Shown: in pieces, positions 14,721 to 22,409 of the stretch
How the letters are laid out: each line of letters opens with the position of its first letter
How positions within the stretch are numbered: position 1 is the stretch's first letter
From: a virus
Length of the DNA stretch: 41,379 nt
Virus record (IMG/VR): IMGVR_UViG_3300037487_001088
Span: 1 to 41,379 of that record
Strand: one strand, 5' to 3'
The notes under the pieces: model-generated
The model's input: the letters and a program-made list of their open reading frames with translations, nothing else
What the model was told of the DNA's origin: nothing
The model's database searches: none
Translations under genes and position numbers: made by a program

Positions 14721-15131
14721 TTATTTGTGATAATCATAATGCACGGTGAAATCGCGGTGCTCCATGTAGAGCGGGATCTCATCGTTCGAATCCGGCATAC
14801 CGCCGGCATCCCTGATACTGACAACATACACAGTAGAAGTGCCAGCGGTAAGGATGGAGTTCTTGCAGCGATGCAACGAATCGGCGATGAGTTCTGATAG
14901 GTTCTCTTCCGGGCCTATGGTAGACGACCACGCCGTACACTGAACCCGCATATGCCCGTATCTGCCGGTGTTCGTATCGGCATCACGGGCTTTATCAACC
15001 CGGTCAACCGTGATAGCGGGGAAGGTTGGAGATACGGGCAGTTTCTTCCGATATACCCGCGTGCTCACAACCGCCGCCACTGAGGTATCGGCTTTCAGGC
15101 GGGTGATTACTGCAAGAACAACGTCACGCAC
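14721..15131 (-). CDS. Tail terminator protein
   Basis: A 136-residue protein. It opens with a helix typical of tail terminators (DVVLAVITRLKADTSVAAVV), then VYRKKLPVSPTFPAITVDRV, a strand with MRVQCTAW, and a closing YMEHRDFTVHYD strand, as in DUF3168/gpU-type proteins. It overlaps the HK97 gp10-like gene by 8 bases and precedes the tail tube gene, which is the canonical order. It would cap the tail and join it to the head. Confidence 0.78.
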   Translation of the reverse strand: MRDVVLAVITRLKADTSVAAVVSTRVYRKKLPVSPTFPAITVDRVDKARDADTNTGRYGHMRVQCTAWSSTIGPEENLSELIADSLHRCKNSILTAGTSTVYVVSIRDAGGMPDSNDEIPLYMEHRDFTVHYDYHK

Positions 15132-15489
15132 GGCCTAACGCCTCCAGATAAGTTTTCTGGTATTTCTGCCAGTTCTGATCGAGAGGGGGGCGGAAGTATG
15201 GGCGGGCGGATTGGTTATAAACCCGTCCGAGTTTGTCCTTATCGGCAAACCCATATTCCAGTCTGCGGGCATAGGGGAGATCCGTTCCGACAAGTGCCGA
15301 TTTAAAATCTACCATCTGGACGTGGATCGACCTGCGGAGCGTTCCGGTATCATACGGGGCACCGGCTTTGACATCGTTTGCATACTCTTGAGCGGTAAGT
15401 TTCAGGGCGGTTTTCTGGTTTTTCTCTGCCAGTTTCTCAAGGTCGTCAAATGCTTTCTTAAGTTCCTTCATGCCCTTGATTTCAACCAT
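15124..15489 (-). CDS. HK97 gp10-like tail completion protein
   Basis: About 121 residues from the ATG at 15489 (a GTG one codon earlier is possible). Signature text of the HK97_gp10 family is present: an N-terminal helix, then KAGAPYDTGTLRRSI, LVGTDLPYARRLEYGF, and ARPYFRPPLD at the C-terminus. It acts in joining head and tail. The ATG is coupled by one base (TGATG) to the stop of a 19-codon mini-gene rather than to the larger gene upstream. Confidence 0.85.
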   Translation of the reverse strand: MVEIKGMKELKKAFDDLEKLAEKNQKTALKLTAQEYANDVKAGAPYDTGTLRRSIHVQMVDFKSALVGTDLPYARRLEYGFADKDKLGRVYNQSARPYFRPPLDQNWQKYQKTYLEALGRA

Positions 15490-15548
15490 CACGTCCCCCG
15501 CTGCTCTGCTATCAGGGAGTATCCCCCATTCTCACCGTTGCCGTTCAT
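15489..15548 (-). CDS. 19-residue coupled mini-cistron
   Basis: The ATG overlaps the stop of the coiled-coil membrane gene (ATGA) and the stop overlaps the ATG of the gp10-like gene (TGATG). The peptide begins MNGNGENGGY. It probably carries ribosomes across the 57-base gap; whether the peptide itself has a function is not known. Two similar mini-genes occur at 24369 and 26259. Confidence 0.4.
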   Translation of the reverse strand: MNGNGENGGYSLIAEQRGT

Positions 15549-15925
15549 GTTTTCCCCAGGTATGGAATCAACTGCGATGCCAAGAACAGGACCGCCGATA
15601 TGAGGGTCGTGATCGCCATTCCAAGGATCGCCATGAAGAATTTATCAAAGCGGTCTGACAGCGTTGTAAGGAACTTCTCGAGCCGGTCATTAAGAACATC
15701 AAGGCGCTTGTTTGTTTCCTTGATCTGATTCTCAAGGGATGCAACGGTTTTCTCGTAAGAGATAGCCACAAGTTCTGCGTCCTTGCCGAACTGGATTACC
15801 AGCTTATTATTCTCCTTTCCGGCGTTCACCTCTGCCTCCCTGACAGCCTCAAGGATCTGCTTCTCAAGGCTCCTCATGGCTTCCGAGAGATCAACCCGCT
15901 TAACGAAATTCGAATCCTCCATCAT
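15545..15925 (-). CDS. Coiled-coil protein with C-terminal membrane anchor (XhlA-like)
   Basis: A 126-residue protein. Residues about 12-90 form a charged coiled coil (heptads through ETNKRLDVLNDRLEKFLTTL) and residues 97-122 a hydrophobic membrane segment (FFMAILGMAITTLISAVLFL). This order matches haemolysin XhlA-type and DUF1640-like proteins of phages. XhlA proteins assist holins, but here the gene lies among head-tail joining genes with 4-base overlaps on both sides. It could act in lysis or in membrane contact during particle assembly or entry. Role is uncertain. Confidence 0.6.
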   Translation of the reverse strand: MMEDSNFVKRVDLSEAMRSLEKQILEAVREAEVNAGKENNKLVIQFGKDAELVAISYEKTVASLENQIKETNKRLDVLNDRLEKFLTTLSDRFDKFFMAILGMAITTLISAVLFLASQLIPYLGKT

Positions 15926-16479
15926 GATGCCCTCGCAAGTGTGCAGGTGTAATTAAACGGTGCTGTCGTGCTCCGGGCATACGCTGGAGTGACAGAGTTA
16001 ATCCCGAATGTTCCGACGTATCCTACCGCTGTGCATGTGATAGTATCCCCTTCGGCAACCGTCACCGCCCCGTCAAGCAATACTTTAAGAGTAGTTTCCC
16101 CATAGAGAGATACCCCGCCCGCCGTCCTGACCATATCCTGCGATGAGAAGAACCGGCATGTTACTGTGCTGTCTGCATTGGTGGTCGTTGGCTGCCCGTA
16201 TTCGTCAAGGGTTTGCGTGATAACGCCGTTAACAATTGCCGCTCCCGGGACTGTGCCATTATCGCTGATTACCTCATCGTTTTGAAAGGTTCCGGTGATG
16301 GTATGCAGCGTTAAACTGCCGGATGCTATACTGCCAATGGATACAATTATAGCGGTTGCGTGGGATGTTGCGCCGGTAAGCGTTTTTCCCACGGTAAATA
16401 CTGCCGTGCCGCCATCGTATCCGAGCGTGTAAACCTGCTTTGTGCTGTGCAGGGTTCCGGTGTGAACCATCCCCTTCAT
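15922..16479 (-). CDS. Head-tail joining region protein, beta-rich
   Basis: A 185-residue protein between the connector and the coiled-coil gene. The N-terminal 100 residues contain a module often seen in virion proteins (GGTAVFTVGKTLTGATS, then SGSLTLHTITGTFQNDEVI). The C-terminal part has more strands (SLYGETTLKVLLDGAVTVAEGD). Gene order suggests the head-closure or stopper protein, but the sequence is not diagnostic. Overlaps of 4 bases at both ends tie it to its neighbours. Confidence 0.55.
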   Translation of the reverse strand: MKGMVHTGTLHSTKQVYTLGYDGGTAVFTVGKTLTGATSHATAIIVSIGSIASGSLTLHTITGTFQNDEVISDNGTVPGAAIVNGVITQTLDEYGQPTTTNADSTVTCRFFSSQDMVRTAGGVSLYGETTLKVLLDGAVTVAEGDTITCTAVGYVGTFGINSVTPAYARSTTAPFNYTCTLARAS

Positions 16480-16919
16480 TCGATCAACTCTGAGAAGAAT
16501 ACCGGCGGGGTTGATTGGTCTAACCGGAAGTCTTTCATATCAGCATCAGAACGGGTGATTTCAGAGGTTTCAGTATAGTTGGTCTGTTGCCGTCCGAGTT
16601 CTTCTGCCATTCGTGCATATGCCTGTTCTCGTAGATACTTTGCCGCTCCGAAATGATCGGATACACCGCTCTGGGAATAATCCCCGGCTGAATATGCGGT
16701 TGGGTTTTCCCCGGTGACGTTGAACCGTTCAGCTACTCGTGCACGGGTGAGAAACACAGATATAATCTTTGCTGCCGTCGTTGTTGGGGAATATGATCCC
16801 CGCGCTGCAAAGTATTGGGTAATCTCACTATCTGAATCCGCGATCATGTATCCCAGATCGGCATCGGATACCACTGTGCCAACATAGACTTTTACATCCG
16901 CTGCTACACAATACGCCAT
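16476..16919 (-). CDS. Head-tail connector / adaptor protein
   Basis: A 147-residue, mostly helical protein. It starts CVAADVKVYVG, followed by SDADLGYMIADSDSEITQYFA, like gp6-type or DUF1320-like head-tail adaptors, which open with an ADV/ADL helix and contain a D-x-x-I helix. It is encoded downstream of the spike-like gene and upstream of the joining protein. It should form the ring below the portal. Confidence 0.7.
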   Translation of the reverse strand: MAYCVAADVKVYVGTVVSDADLGYMIADSDSEITQYFAARGSYSPTTTAAKIISVFLTRARVAERFNVTGENPTAYSAGDYSQSGVSDHFGAAKYLREQAYARMAEELGRQQTNYTETSEITRSDADMKDFRLDQSTPPVFFSELIE

Positions 16920-18281
16920 TTAGACCGCCTCCAGCCATCCACGATACGCACACGTGCAAATCGCATCAGCATTCGTAGCATCCCCAATAACTGACATTTT
17001 AAGGTCGGTTCCTGTGGGAAATTTTATCGGGAAATCCAGATTCATGTTATACGCTGAATCCTGAATTCCGATCTCGTAATAGGGATAGAACAGGCTGGAT
17101 ATTGCTTGTGATTGGTCGTCATAGGTTGCTCGCAGCGTGAAACGTGCATACCGCCCGCCCGCTGAATTACCAACAGAACACGATAATTGAGATATGTATA
17201 GCGTTTTGTCAACAGGGACAGTATAGATGCTGTTCCGAGCGCGGGTATTTCCGATTGCAATTCTTGAGAAGATTGTTCCTAATGTGATGTGCCGAATGTC
17301 GATGGTTCCGGCTGCCGATCCTCCCGTGCCTGCCGTCAGAACCCGGAACGCATTAATCCGGTAAATGTCAGTTGCGACGGTTGGAACTGCAACGGTTCCT
17401 GTGAGCGTCAGGACTTCGGTTTTCTCAACGAATGCTGATGTGAGATACCAGATTTTAATTGTTAATGCTCCGGTTCCCGCAGCCGCATCCGCTGTACTTG
17501 AAGAGACAACTTCCATCCTCTGTGCTGCTGTGGGGAATACATACATTCCACCAACAACCCACATGTCCTCTTCGGCCGCATCTACATCTCCATTAAATCC
17601 GGTCTTGAAAAAGGGGGTGTGCCCTGATATCTGCCCTTCTGCCACATCGTATCCGTAAGGCATTGAACCCACCCGGAGTTTAAGGTCTGTGGTGAGCGGA
17701 TTGCTTGTGAGCGTTACAGATTTCAGGTCGGTTGCTTGTAGTGCTGGCAGAACAACTGGAATTGATGATGCTGCGAGCGCTTGGCCTTGTGCAGGGATCT
17801 TATCAGTGTTCGTTTTAACGCTTGCAAGATTCCCGCCCGTTTCTTCAGCGTAATTGGTAATGGCTGGAATCGGGGTTAATGTGGTTATCTGTGCTGCCGG
17901 AAGCACTACGGGGATTGAACCCGCTGCAAGTGCTTGACCTTGAGCCGGTATCTTATCCGTGCTTGTTTTAATCGCTGCAAGATTAATATCGTCAGTGGCA
18001 ATGCACATCCGCTGCGTTCCCGCACTGTTATTCCCTGCATTTACGGCAGTAGCTGTTCCCGCCACTTTCTCAATGTCAGAGGTGAATGTGCTGCCCGAAA
18101 CTGATACCGATAAAACGCCCACATCAACAGGCAATTTAACACCCGGTGATATAACCGCGAACTTCTGCAACCCGCTTTCCATGAACGGGATGATCTGCGA
18201 GTAAACATCATTGGCTATGGCTTCCTGTGCTGTTTGCGCCTCTGCAAATGTCAGATATGGCGTTACAGTCCAGTTAACCAT
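16920..18281 (-). CDS. Large virion surface (spike or decoration) protein with internal repeat
   Basis: A 453-residue protein in the head gene cluster. Residues about 105-140 and 155-190 are two copies of a module with TDKIPAQGQALAA and SIPVVLP, commonly seen in virion decoration or spike proteins. The C-terminal 220 residues are a beta sandwich-like region (TIDIRHITLGTIFSRIAIGN, YARFTLRATYDDQ). No enzyme motif is visible. It probably decorates the capsid or neck. The two module copies are also visible as DNA similarity at 17745-17830 and 17895-17985. Confidence 0.6.
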   Translation of the reverse strand: MVNWTVTPYLTFAEAQTAQEAIANDVYSQIIPFMESGLQKFAVISPGVKLPVDVGVLSVSVSGSTFTSDIEKVAGTATAVNAGNNSAGTQRMCIATDDINLAAIKTSTDKIPAQGQALAAGSIPVVLPAAQITTLTPIPAITNYAEETGGNLASVKTNTDKIPAQGQALAASSIPVVLPALQATDLKSVTLTSNPLTTDLKLRVGSMPYGYDVAEGQISGHTPFFKTGFNGDVDAAEEDMWVVGGMYVFPTAAQRMEVVSSSTADAAAGTGALTIKIWYLTSAFVEKTEVLTLTGTVAVPTVATDIYRINAFRVLTAGTGGSAAGTIDIRHITLGTIFSRIAIGNTRARNSIYTVPVDKTLYISQLSCSVGNSAGGRYARFTLRATYDDQSQAISSLFYPYYEIGIQDSAYNMNLDFPIKFPTGTDLKMSVIGDATNADAICTCAYRGWLEAV

Positions 18282-18287
18282 TTTAAA

Positions 18288-18434
18288 TCACGCGCCCTTC
18301 TTAACGATTACGAATTTCTGTCTGCCGTCCACTACCGGGAATCCGGTTGATACGATTTTGGTATCATCGATTAACTCAATCGCCGCCTCGAATGCCGCAT
18401 AAGTGTCGTAGATATCAGAGAGGCAGGTTGTCAT
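18288..18434 (-). CDS. 48-residue protein in the head cluster, unknown
   Basis: A short frame, closely packed between the preceding gene (3-base gap) and the spike gene (6-base gap). A weak ribosome-binding site (AAGGA) precedes the ATG. It has an acidic helix (YAAFEAAIELIDDT) followed by strands (FVIVKKGA). Function unknown. Confidence 0.55.
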   Translation of the reverse strand: MTTCLSDIYDTYAAFEAAIELIDDTKIVSTGFPVVDGRQKFVIVKKGA

Positions 18435-18437
18435 TCC

Positions 18438-18776
18438 TTAATTCACCCCGAACTTCTCATAGAGTGAAATCATCTTGTCAGTGAGTTTGCCCGCGCTGTT
18501 AAGTTCTGCCAGTTTCTTTTTGACAAGTTCGATTTCGGCATCTTCAAACCCAATCTCAATTGGTGTGTTTCCCGCTGCGTTCCATGATGTCCAACTCTTT
18601 GTAGGATCGGTTTCGTCCGGGGTTGATTTGATCTCAAACCGTTCAAAATCTTCAGCCGAAAATCCGACCTTTGAAACAAGATCCCGCTTCAATCGTAAGG
18701 TGATGATGTTCCCTTCACCCGGTAGCAGTTCAACAATCGTGCTCCGTTCCAGTATGTTTAACCCGATCTTTTTCAT
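18438..18776 (-). CDS. 112-residue protein in the head cluster
   Basis: The start at 18776 (MKKIGLNILERS) is preferred over the longer frame to 18833, because the longer version overlaps the preceding gene and has no ribosome-binding site. The N-terminal half is beta-rich, and the C-terminal half is a helical region (IELVKKKLAELNSAGKLTDKM). Similar small proteins with this type of helical ending occur after capsid genes in many phages. Function unknown. Confidence 0.6.
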   Translation of the reverse strand: MKKIGLNILERSTIVELLPGEGNIITLRLKRDLVSKVGFSAEDFERFEIKSTPDETDPTKSWTSWNAAGNTPIEIGFEDAEIELVKKKLAELNSAGKLTDKMISLYEKFGVN

Positions 18777-18805
18777 CTTTTCAACTCCGAAAAAATAAGA
18801 TCTGA

Positions 18806-20347
18806 TTATTCCGCCTGCATGAATGGAATCCACTTCTGCACGCCATTGACCAGAATCATGATCGTTCCGAGCTGTGTGCCGGCTGCGGTGTGCGTGTAGA
18901 TGCTCTTACCAGTTCCGTCTGCACCACTGAATGACAGGTAGGGAGTTGTTCCTACGTCGGTGTTGAGATGCAAGAGTGACTGTGCGCCTGTGCTTCCGGC
19001 TTCCTCAACAATGCTGACACCGTGACACATCTGCGAGCAGGTCCCGGCACCTTCAATGATGAAGAGACCGGCAGTGACCCATCCTTTCGTTACTGTGGTT
19101 GTGTCGAAGGTGACTTTGCCGCTGATGGCTGTCAGGTGCGCGTTTGCGCCAGTGGTTGAAACCGTGACGTTCCCGAAGGACAGATGCGACTGTACACCGT
19201 ATGCGTCCCAGATGTTGTTCGCAACTTTCACCCTGACCATGCAGGTAGCAAGCTGATGATTCGGCTGGTTTGCGGTGGATGTTGCTGTACGTAAGTAGGT
19301 TGCACCGATTGTCTCATTCCCACTTGTCCCGTGGTCAGCGATTGATGTCAGGTTGACCTGAATCGGGACGTAAGAATCTGACGGGGTGTATGAGATTGTC
19401 GAGTTGATCGTTCCGAGAGACAGGATAAAGTTGTCAAGTCCCTGTGAAACCGTGGCATTGTTGAATGTAATGCCTTTTGTGAAGTTCCCGACGAAATTGA
19501 TACCGACAGTTGCAGTGCCATCGTTGTTGATGTAGAGCATTTCCTTAGCTGCCGAGCATCCTGCTTCTTGGACAAGACTGACTGCTGAACACATCTGCGT
19601 GAACGAGCCTGCACCTTCAAGGATGAACAACCCGGCAGTCCCCCACCCGGTAGCCACTGTTGGAGTTGCCGATAGGGTAATCTTACCAGAGATCGCCGTC
19701 AGGTGTGCATTGGCACTTGTAGTACCCATGCTTGCACCGATGGTCAGATGGGATTGCAGTCCGTAAGCATCCTTGAGATTGTGCGATACGGTTGTTCTGA
19801 CCATACAGGTTGCCAGTTGACCAGTAGCAGCAAGGGCGATCCCGGTTGCCGTGCTGAAGTAAGAAGCACCTAATGTCCCGGTAACCGCGCCACCGGCAGA
19901 TACTTTAACCTGCCACGGCACGAAGGATGCGGTCAGAAGATACGATACTGCGGTATCAATATCACCATATTTGAGTACCGGTGTTCCGGTTACCCCTGCG
20001 GGTAATGCGGCTGCGTTCTGGTTGATTGTCTTACTGGTGAGCGTTTCGGTGCCGGTCAATGTTGCGACGGTAGCGGTAGCGTCCGGGAATGAGATCGTCC
20101 GGTTGTCAGTCAGTGCAGAATTTGAGAGCGTGAGCGTTTTGTTTGCCGCTCCTGCTACTGCCGTGATTGCGATCTTTCCAAGAACCGAATCGCTATCCAC
20201 TGTAAAAGTCGTGCTCGTAGTTCCAACGTCTGATATTTCAGCCGTCAATACTTCTGCCTGAATAAGTGCCAGTTCAGAAGCAATCTTTTCAAGAAGGGAT
20301 CCTTTTTCTTCCCGCAGTTCCTTTGCGGTTTTTGCTGTATAAGTCAT
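18806..20347 (-). CDS. Virion surface protein with a tandem duplicated domain
   Basis: A 513-residue protein. The N-terminal helix (KELREEKGSLLEKIASELALI) is followed by a fibre-like beta segment (TLTGTETLTSKTINQ), which is common in phage fibres. Two clearly related domains follow, about 155-300 and 340-490. Both have LATCMVR, an (N/H)-(N/L)-x-(W/K)DAYG-(L/V)QSHL core, ANAHLTAISGK, TAGLFI(L/I)EGAG, QMC and EEAG/QEAG. The domain arose by internal duplication. It follows the major capsid gene, so it is probably a capsid or neck decoration, perhaps receptor binding. Confidence 0.65.
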   Translation of the reverse strand: MTYTAKTAKELREEKGSLLEKIASELALIQAEVLTAEISDVGTTSTTFTVDSDSVLGKIAITAVAGAANKTLTLSNSALTDNRTISFPDATATVATLTGTETLTSKTINQNAAALPAGVTGTPVLKYGDIDTAVSYLLTASFVPWQVKVSAGGAVTGTLGASYFSTATGIALAATGQLATCMVRTTVSHNLKDAYGLQSHLTIGASMGTTSANAHLTAISGKITLSATPTVATGWGTAGLFILEGAGSFTQMCSAVSLVQEAGCSAAKEMLYINNDGTATVGINFVGNFTKGITFNNATVSQGLDNFILSLGTINSTISYTPSDSYVPIQVNLTSIADHGTSGNETIGATYLRTATSTANQPNHQLATCMVRVKVANNIWDAYGVQSHLSFGNVTVSTTGANAHLTAISGKVTFDTTTVTKGWVTAGLFIIEGAGTCSQMCHGVSIVEEAGSTGAQSLLHLNTDVGTTPYLSFSGADGTGKSIYTHTAAGTQLGTIMILVNGVQKWIPFMQAE

Positions 20348-20387
20348 TTTTTGTTATCTCCTGAAGTTTTTATTTCACTCTATTCTG

Positions 20388-20422
20388 CCGGGTGCGGGAG
20401 AAGCCCCCGGAAAAAAGAGGGG
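20388..20422 (-). terminator. Candidate partial terminator or attenuator after the capsid gene
   Basis: Right after the major capsid stop codon the minus strand has a T6 run (20411-20416) then an imperfect hairpin CCGGGGGC / GCACCCGG (20388-20410, 7 of 8 pairs). The T-run suits archaeal termination. Partial termination here would leave more capsid mRNA than downstream mRNA. The spike gene has its own ribosome-binding site (AGGAG) after it. Confidence 0.4.
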
Positions 20423-20425
20423 TGA

Positions 20426-21376
20426 TTAGAGGCCGTTGTCGTAGAGATACCCGTAAGCATCCTTGACGACGACAACCGAATCCATCCAGAGCTGGATGAC
20501 CGTATCGTGGGTGTCGTCCTCGAAAAACTGATGGGTATTGAGGCCGAAGTTTGGCACGGTCTTTACAACCGGTGCGCCGTTCACGACGGTTTCATACTGG
20601 ATTTCCTGCGTTGAGAATTGCGGGTCGTTGTTGTAGAACATCGCGCCCGCCGGGTGGTTCCGGTCAAGCATGAATATATCGCCGTGCGTGATTCCACTGG
20701 AGAGACCGTGCAGAATGGGTTTGCCCTCAATCGGCATGGTGAATGCATCAGTGAGAGGCACATTGATCGCTGCATCCCGATACTGTGGGATCTCGGATGC
20801 AATCAGGTATCCTTCCATCTCTCCGAGGTTCGTCTGGTCAACGAAGGCATCAGTAAGCCGATATGGATATCCTTCCCGCTTCATTGCATTCTTGAAATTC
20901 TTCATGTCTGCAATCGGGGTTGCGGTTGCTGCCGACCATACCGCTGTTGGAGTGATACCTGCATCAGTGCCGCCAGCACGCAGAACAGTATAGATCTGGG
21001 TGTTGAGGTATTCTGCCAGCCAGTATCCGACGGTCTGGTATCCGTCCATGATCATGTCACGGCCTGCCGGGAGTTTGATCGCGTCCTTATCCAGCCGGAT
21101 AGCAAGACCTTCTGCCTTGGTGATCGCGGTTGACTTGGTGATCCTCGAAATCTGCACTTCGGGGAATTTGCTGGATGGGGTAGTAAGCCGGGGAGTCTGC
21201 TTTTTGGTGTCTGCCGATGCACTACCTTTCTTCCCATACACAACCGGCATCCCTTCGGAGTTCACGAACGGTAAAAGGTCCATGAACTTCATATCGGGTT
21301 CCATTACCCGTAGAATTTCCGAGAGAACGACGGGCTGTTGCAGGAATCTGTCATTTACGCCTGAAATTTGTACCAT
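20426..21376 (-). CDS. Major capsid protein, HK97-type fold
   Basis: A 316-residue protein in the expected place downstream of protease/scaffold and decoration genes. Features of the fold: an N-terminal arm (residues 1-50), the E-loop region (SRITKSTAITKAEGLAIRLD), a long spine helix (MDGYQTVGYWLAEYLNTQIYTVL), and a P-domain/A-domain region (AFVDQTNLGEMEGYLI, and GDIFMLDRNHPAGAMF). The C-terminus is beta-rich. There is a clear gap and terminator-like sequence downstream. It forms the icosahedral shell. Confidence 0.82.
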   Translation of the reverse strand: MVQISGVNDRFLQQPVVLSEILRVMEPDMKFMDLLPFVNSEGMPVVYGKKGSASADTKKQTPRLTTPSSKFPEVQISRITKSTAITKAEGLAIRLDKDAIKLPAGRDMIMDGYQTVGYWLAEYLNTQIYTVLRAGGTDAGITPTAVWSAATATPIADMKNFKNAMKREGYPYRLTDAFVDQTNLGEMEGYLIASEIPQYRDAAINVPLTDAFTMPIEGKPILHGLSSGITHGDIFMLDRNHPAGAMFYNNDPQFSTQEIQYETVVNGAPVVKTVPNFGLNTHQFFEDDTHDTVIQLWMDSVVVVKDAYGYLYDNGL

Positions 21377-21389
21377 TTCTTTTTCCTCC

Positions 21390-22007
21390 TTAAGCCTGGA
21401 TTACAACGGTGCTTCCGGTAAATCCGACGAGTAAGGACACGGTTGCTGAACCGGATGCTGCGTAGTGGAATGAGACAAGCCCCGCGCCGCCTGATGCTGC
21501 GTCAGCACATGAGAGCGTAACAACGCCGCCCTGTAAGGCAACGGAAGCCGAAGCGTCGATCTTGAGGGTTGCTGCAACACCTGGAACGATGTTTCCAGCG
21601 GATGCACCGACAAGCACGGCTTTCATTATACCGGAAAGACCGAACCATTCAACAGTTGCAACACGGTAATACTGCCCTGCGAGCTGCTTTGCCCATGAGT
21701 TACCGGCTGCGGTATTCGGGGGTGCAACTGCGAGTTTCGGGGTGGTCCTGATGATGCCGACAATCAGAGTTCCCGCTGCAATAGCCTTTGCCACTGGGAG
21801 TCCTTTGGTTGCGTCGTAGGTGTTCTCTGTCTGAACATCCATCACTACGATATCATCCTTTTTCATCTGTGATGCAAAGATGATTCCTACATCTTCATAC
21901 CCGTCCGGGCCGGTTGTGATATCCGTAACGGTGGGTGCGCCTTCGTAAAGAATGCACGGGAGTTTAACGCCTCCGCCACTCTCGCCTGCAATTGTAGATA
22001 CTACCAT
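21390..22007 (-). CDS. Capsid decoration protein
   Basis: A 205-residue Ala/Gly/Val-rich beta protein between the protease/scaffold and major capsid genes. It includes VGIIFASQMKKDDIVVMDVQ, a central AKAIAAGTLIVGIIRT, and a C-terminal beta region. The position and content match capsid cement proteins (lambda gpD-like or larger types). It probably stabilises the shell after expansion. A good ribosome-binding site (GGAGGTAAGAG) precedes it. Confidence 0.65.
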   Translation of the reverse strand: MVVSTIAGESGGGVKLPCILYEGAPTVTDITTGPDGYEDVGIIFASQMKKDDIVVMDVQTENTYDATKGLPVAKAIAAGTLIVGIIRTTPKLAVAPPNTAAGNSWAKQLAGQYYRVATVEWFGLSGIMKAVLVGASAGNIVPGVAATLKIDASASVALQGGVVTLSCADAASGGAGLVSFHYAASGSATVSLLVGFTGSTVVIQA

Positions 22008-22013
22008 TTTCTC

Positions 22014-22409
22014 TTACCTCCGGGTGATTCTGCCGGTCGACTGCCGAAGTTCACGGGATGCTGCCAGATGATCGGTTCCATCGCCGCCTTTGTTCATGTG
22101 TGCTGAACCCTCTTCTCCCATCTTCGGGGCGCTCTTCCATCCTGCAACCTTTACCGCAAATGCGAGCGGGTCTTCGGTGCTCATCTTCTGGAGATGTGCC
22201 TTGTCTGCCGGGTCTTTGATTTCGCCGTGCGGGATAACCGTCTTTTCGAGGTTCGCCCAATCAGCATCGAACTTTTCTTTCTGCATCTGTGCTTTTGCGT
22301 CCTCGTGAGCCTTGAGCACCGCGTTCGCAGTCTCAATCTCCTTATTGAGTTTCGCAACCTGATCCGATAGTTCTTTTACTTTCGGATCTTCAACAATAGG
22401 ATCTGCCAT
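22014..22409 (-). CDS. Nested scaffold protein from an internal in-frame start
   Basis: Inside the protease/scaffold gene an ATG at 22409 follows GGAG with a 7-base spacer and begins exactly at the scaffold domain (MADPIVEDPKVKEL). This gives a separate 131-residue scaffold, as with lambda Nu3 inside gene C. The internal signal is visible; use of it is inference. Confidence 0.5.
   Translation of the reverse strand: MADPIVEDPKVKELSDQVAKLNKEIETANAVLKAHEDAKAQMQKEKFDADWANLEKTVIPHGEIKDPADKAHLQKMSTEDPLAFAVKVAGWKSAPKMGEEGSAHMNKGGDGTDHLAASRELRQSTGRITRR

Noticed and set aside
14781-14795. GTTCGAATCC, which resembles a tRNA T-loop
   Set aside because: No acceptor, D or anticodon arms can be formed around it, and it lies inside the tail terminator coding frame.
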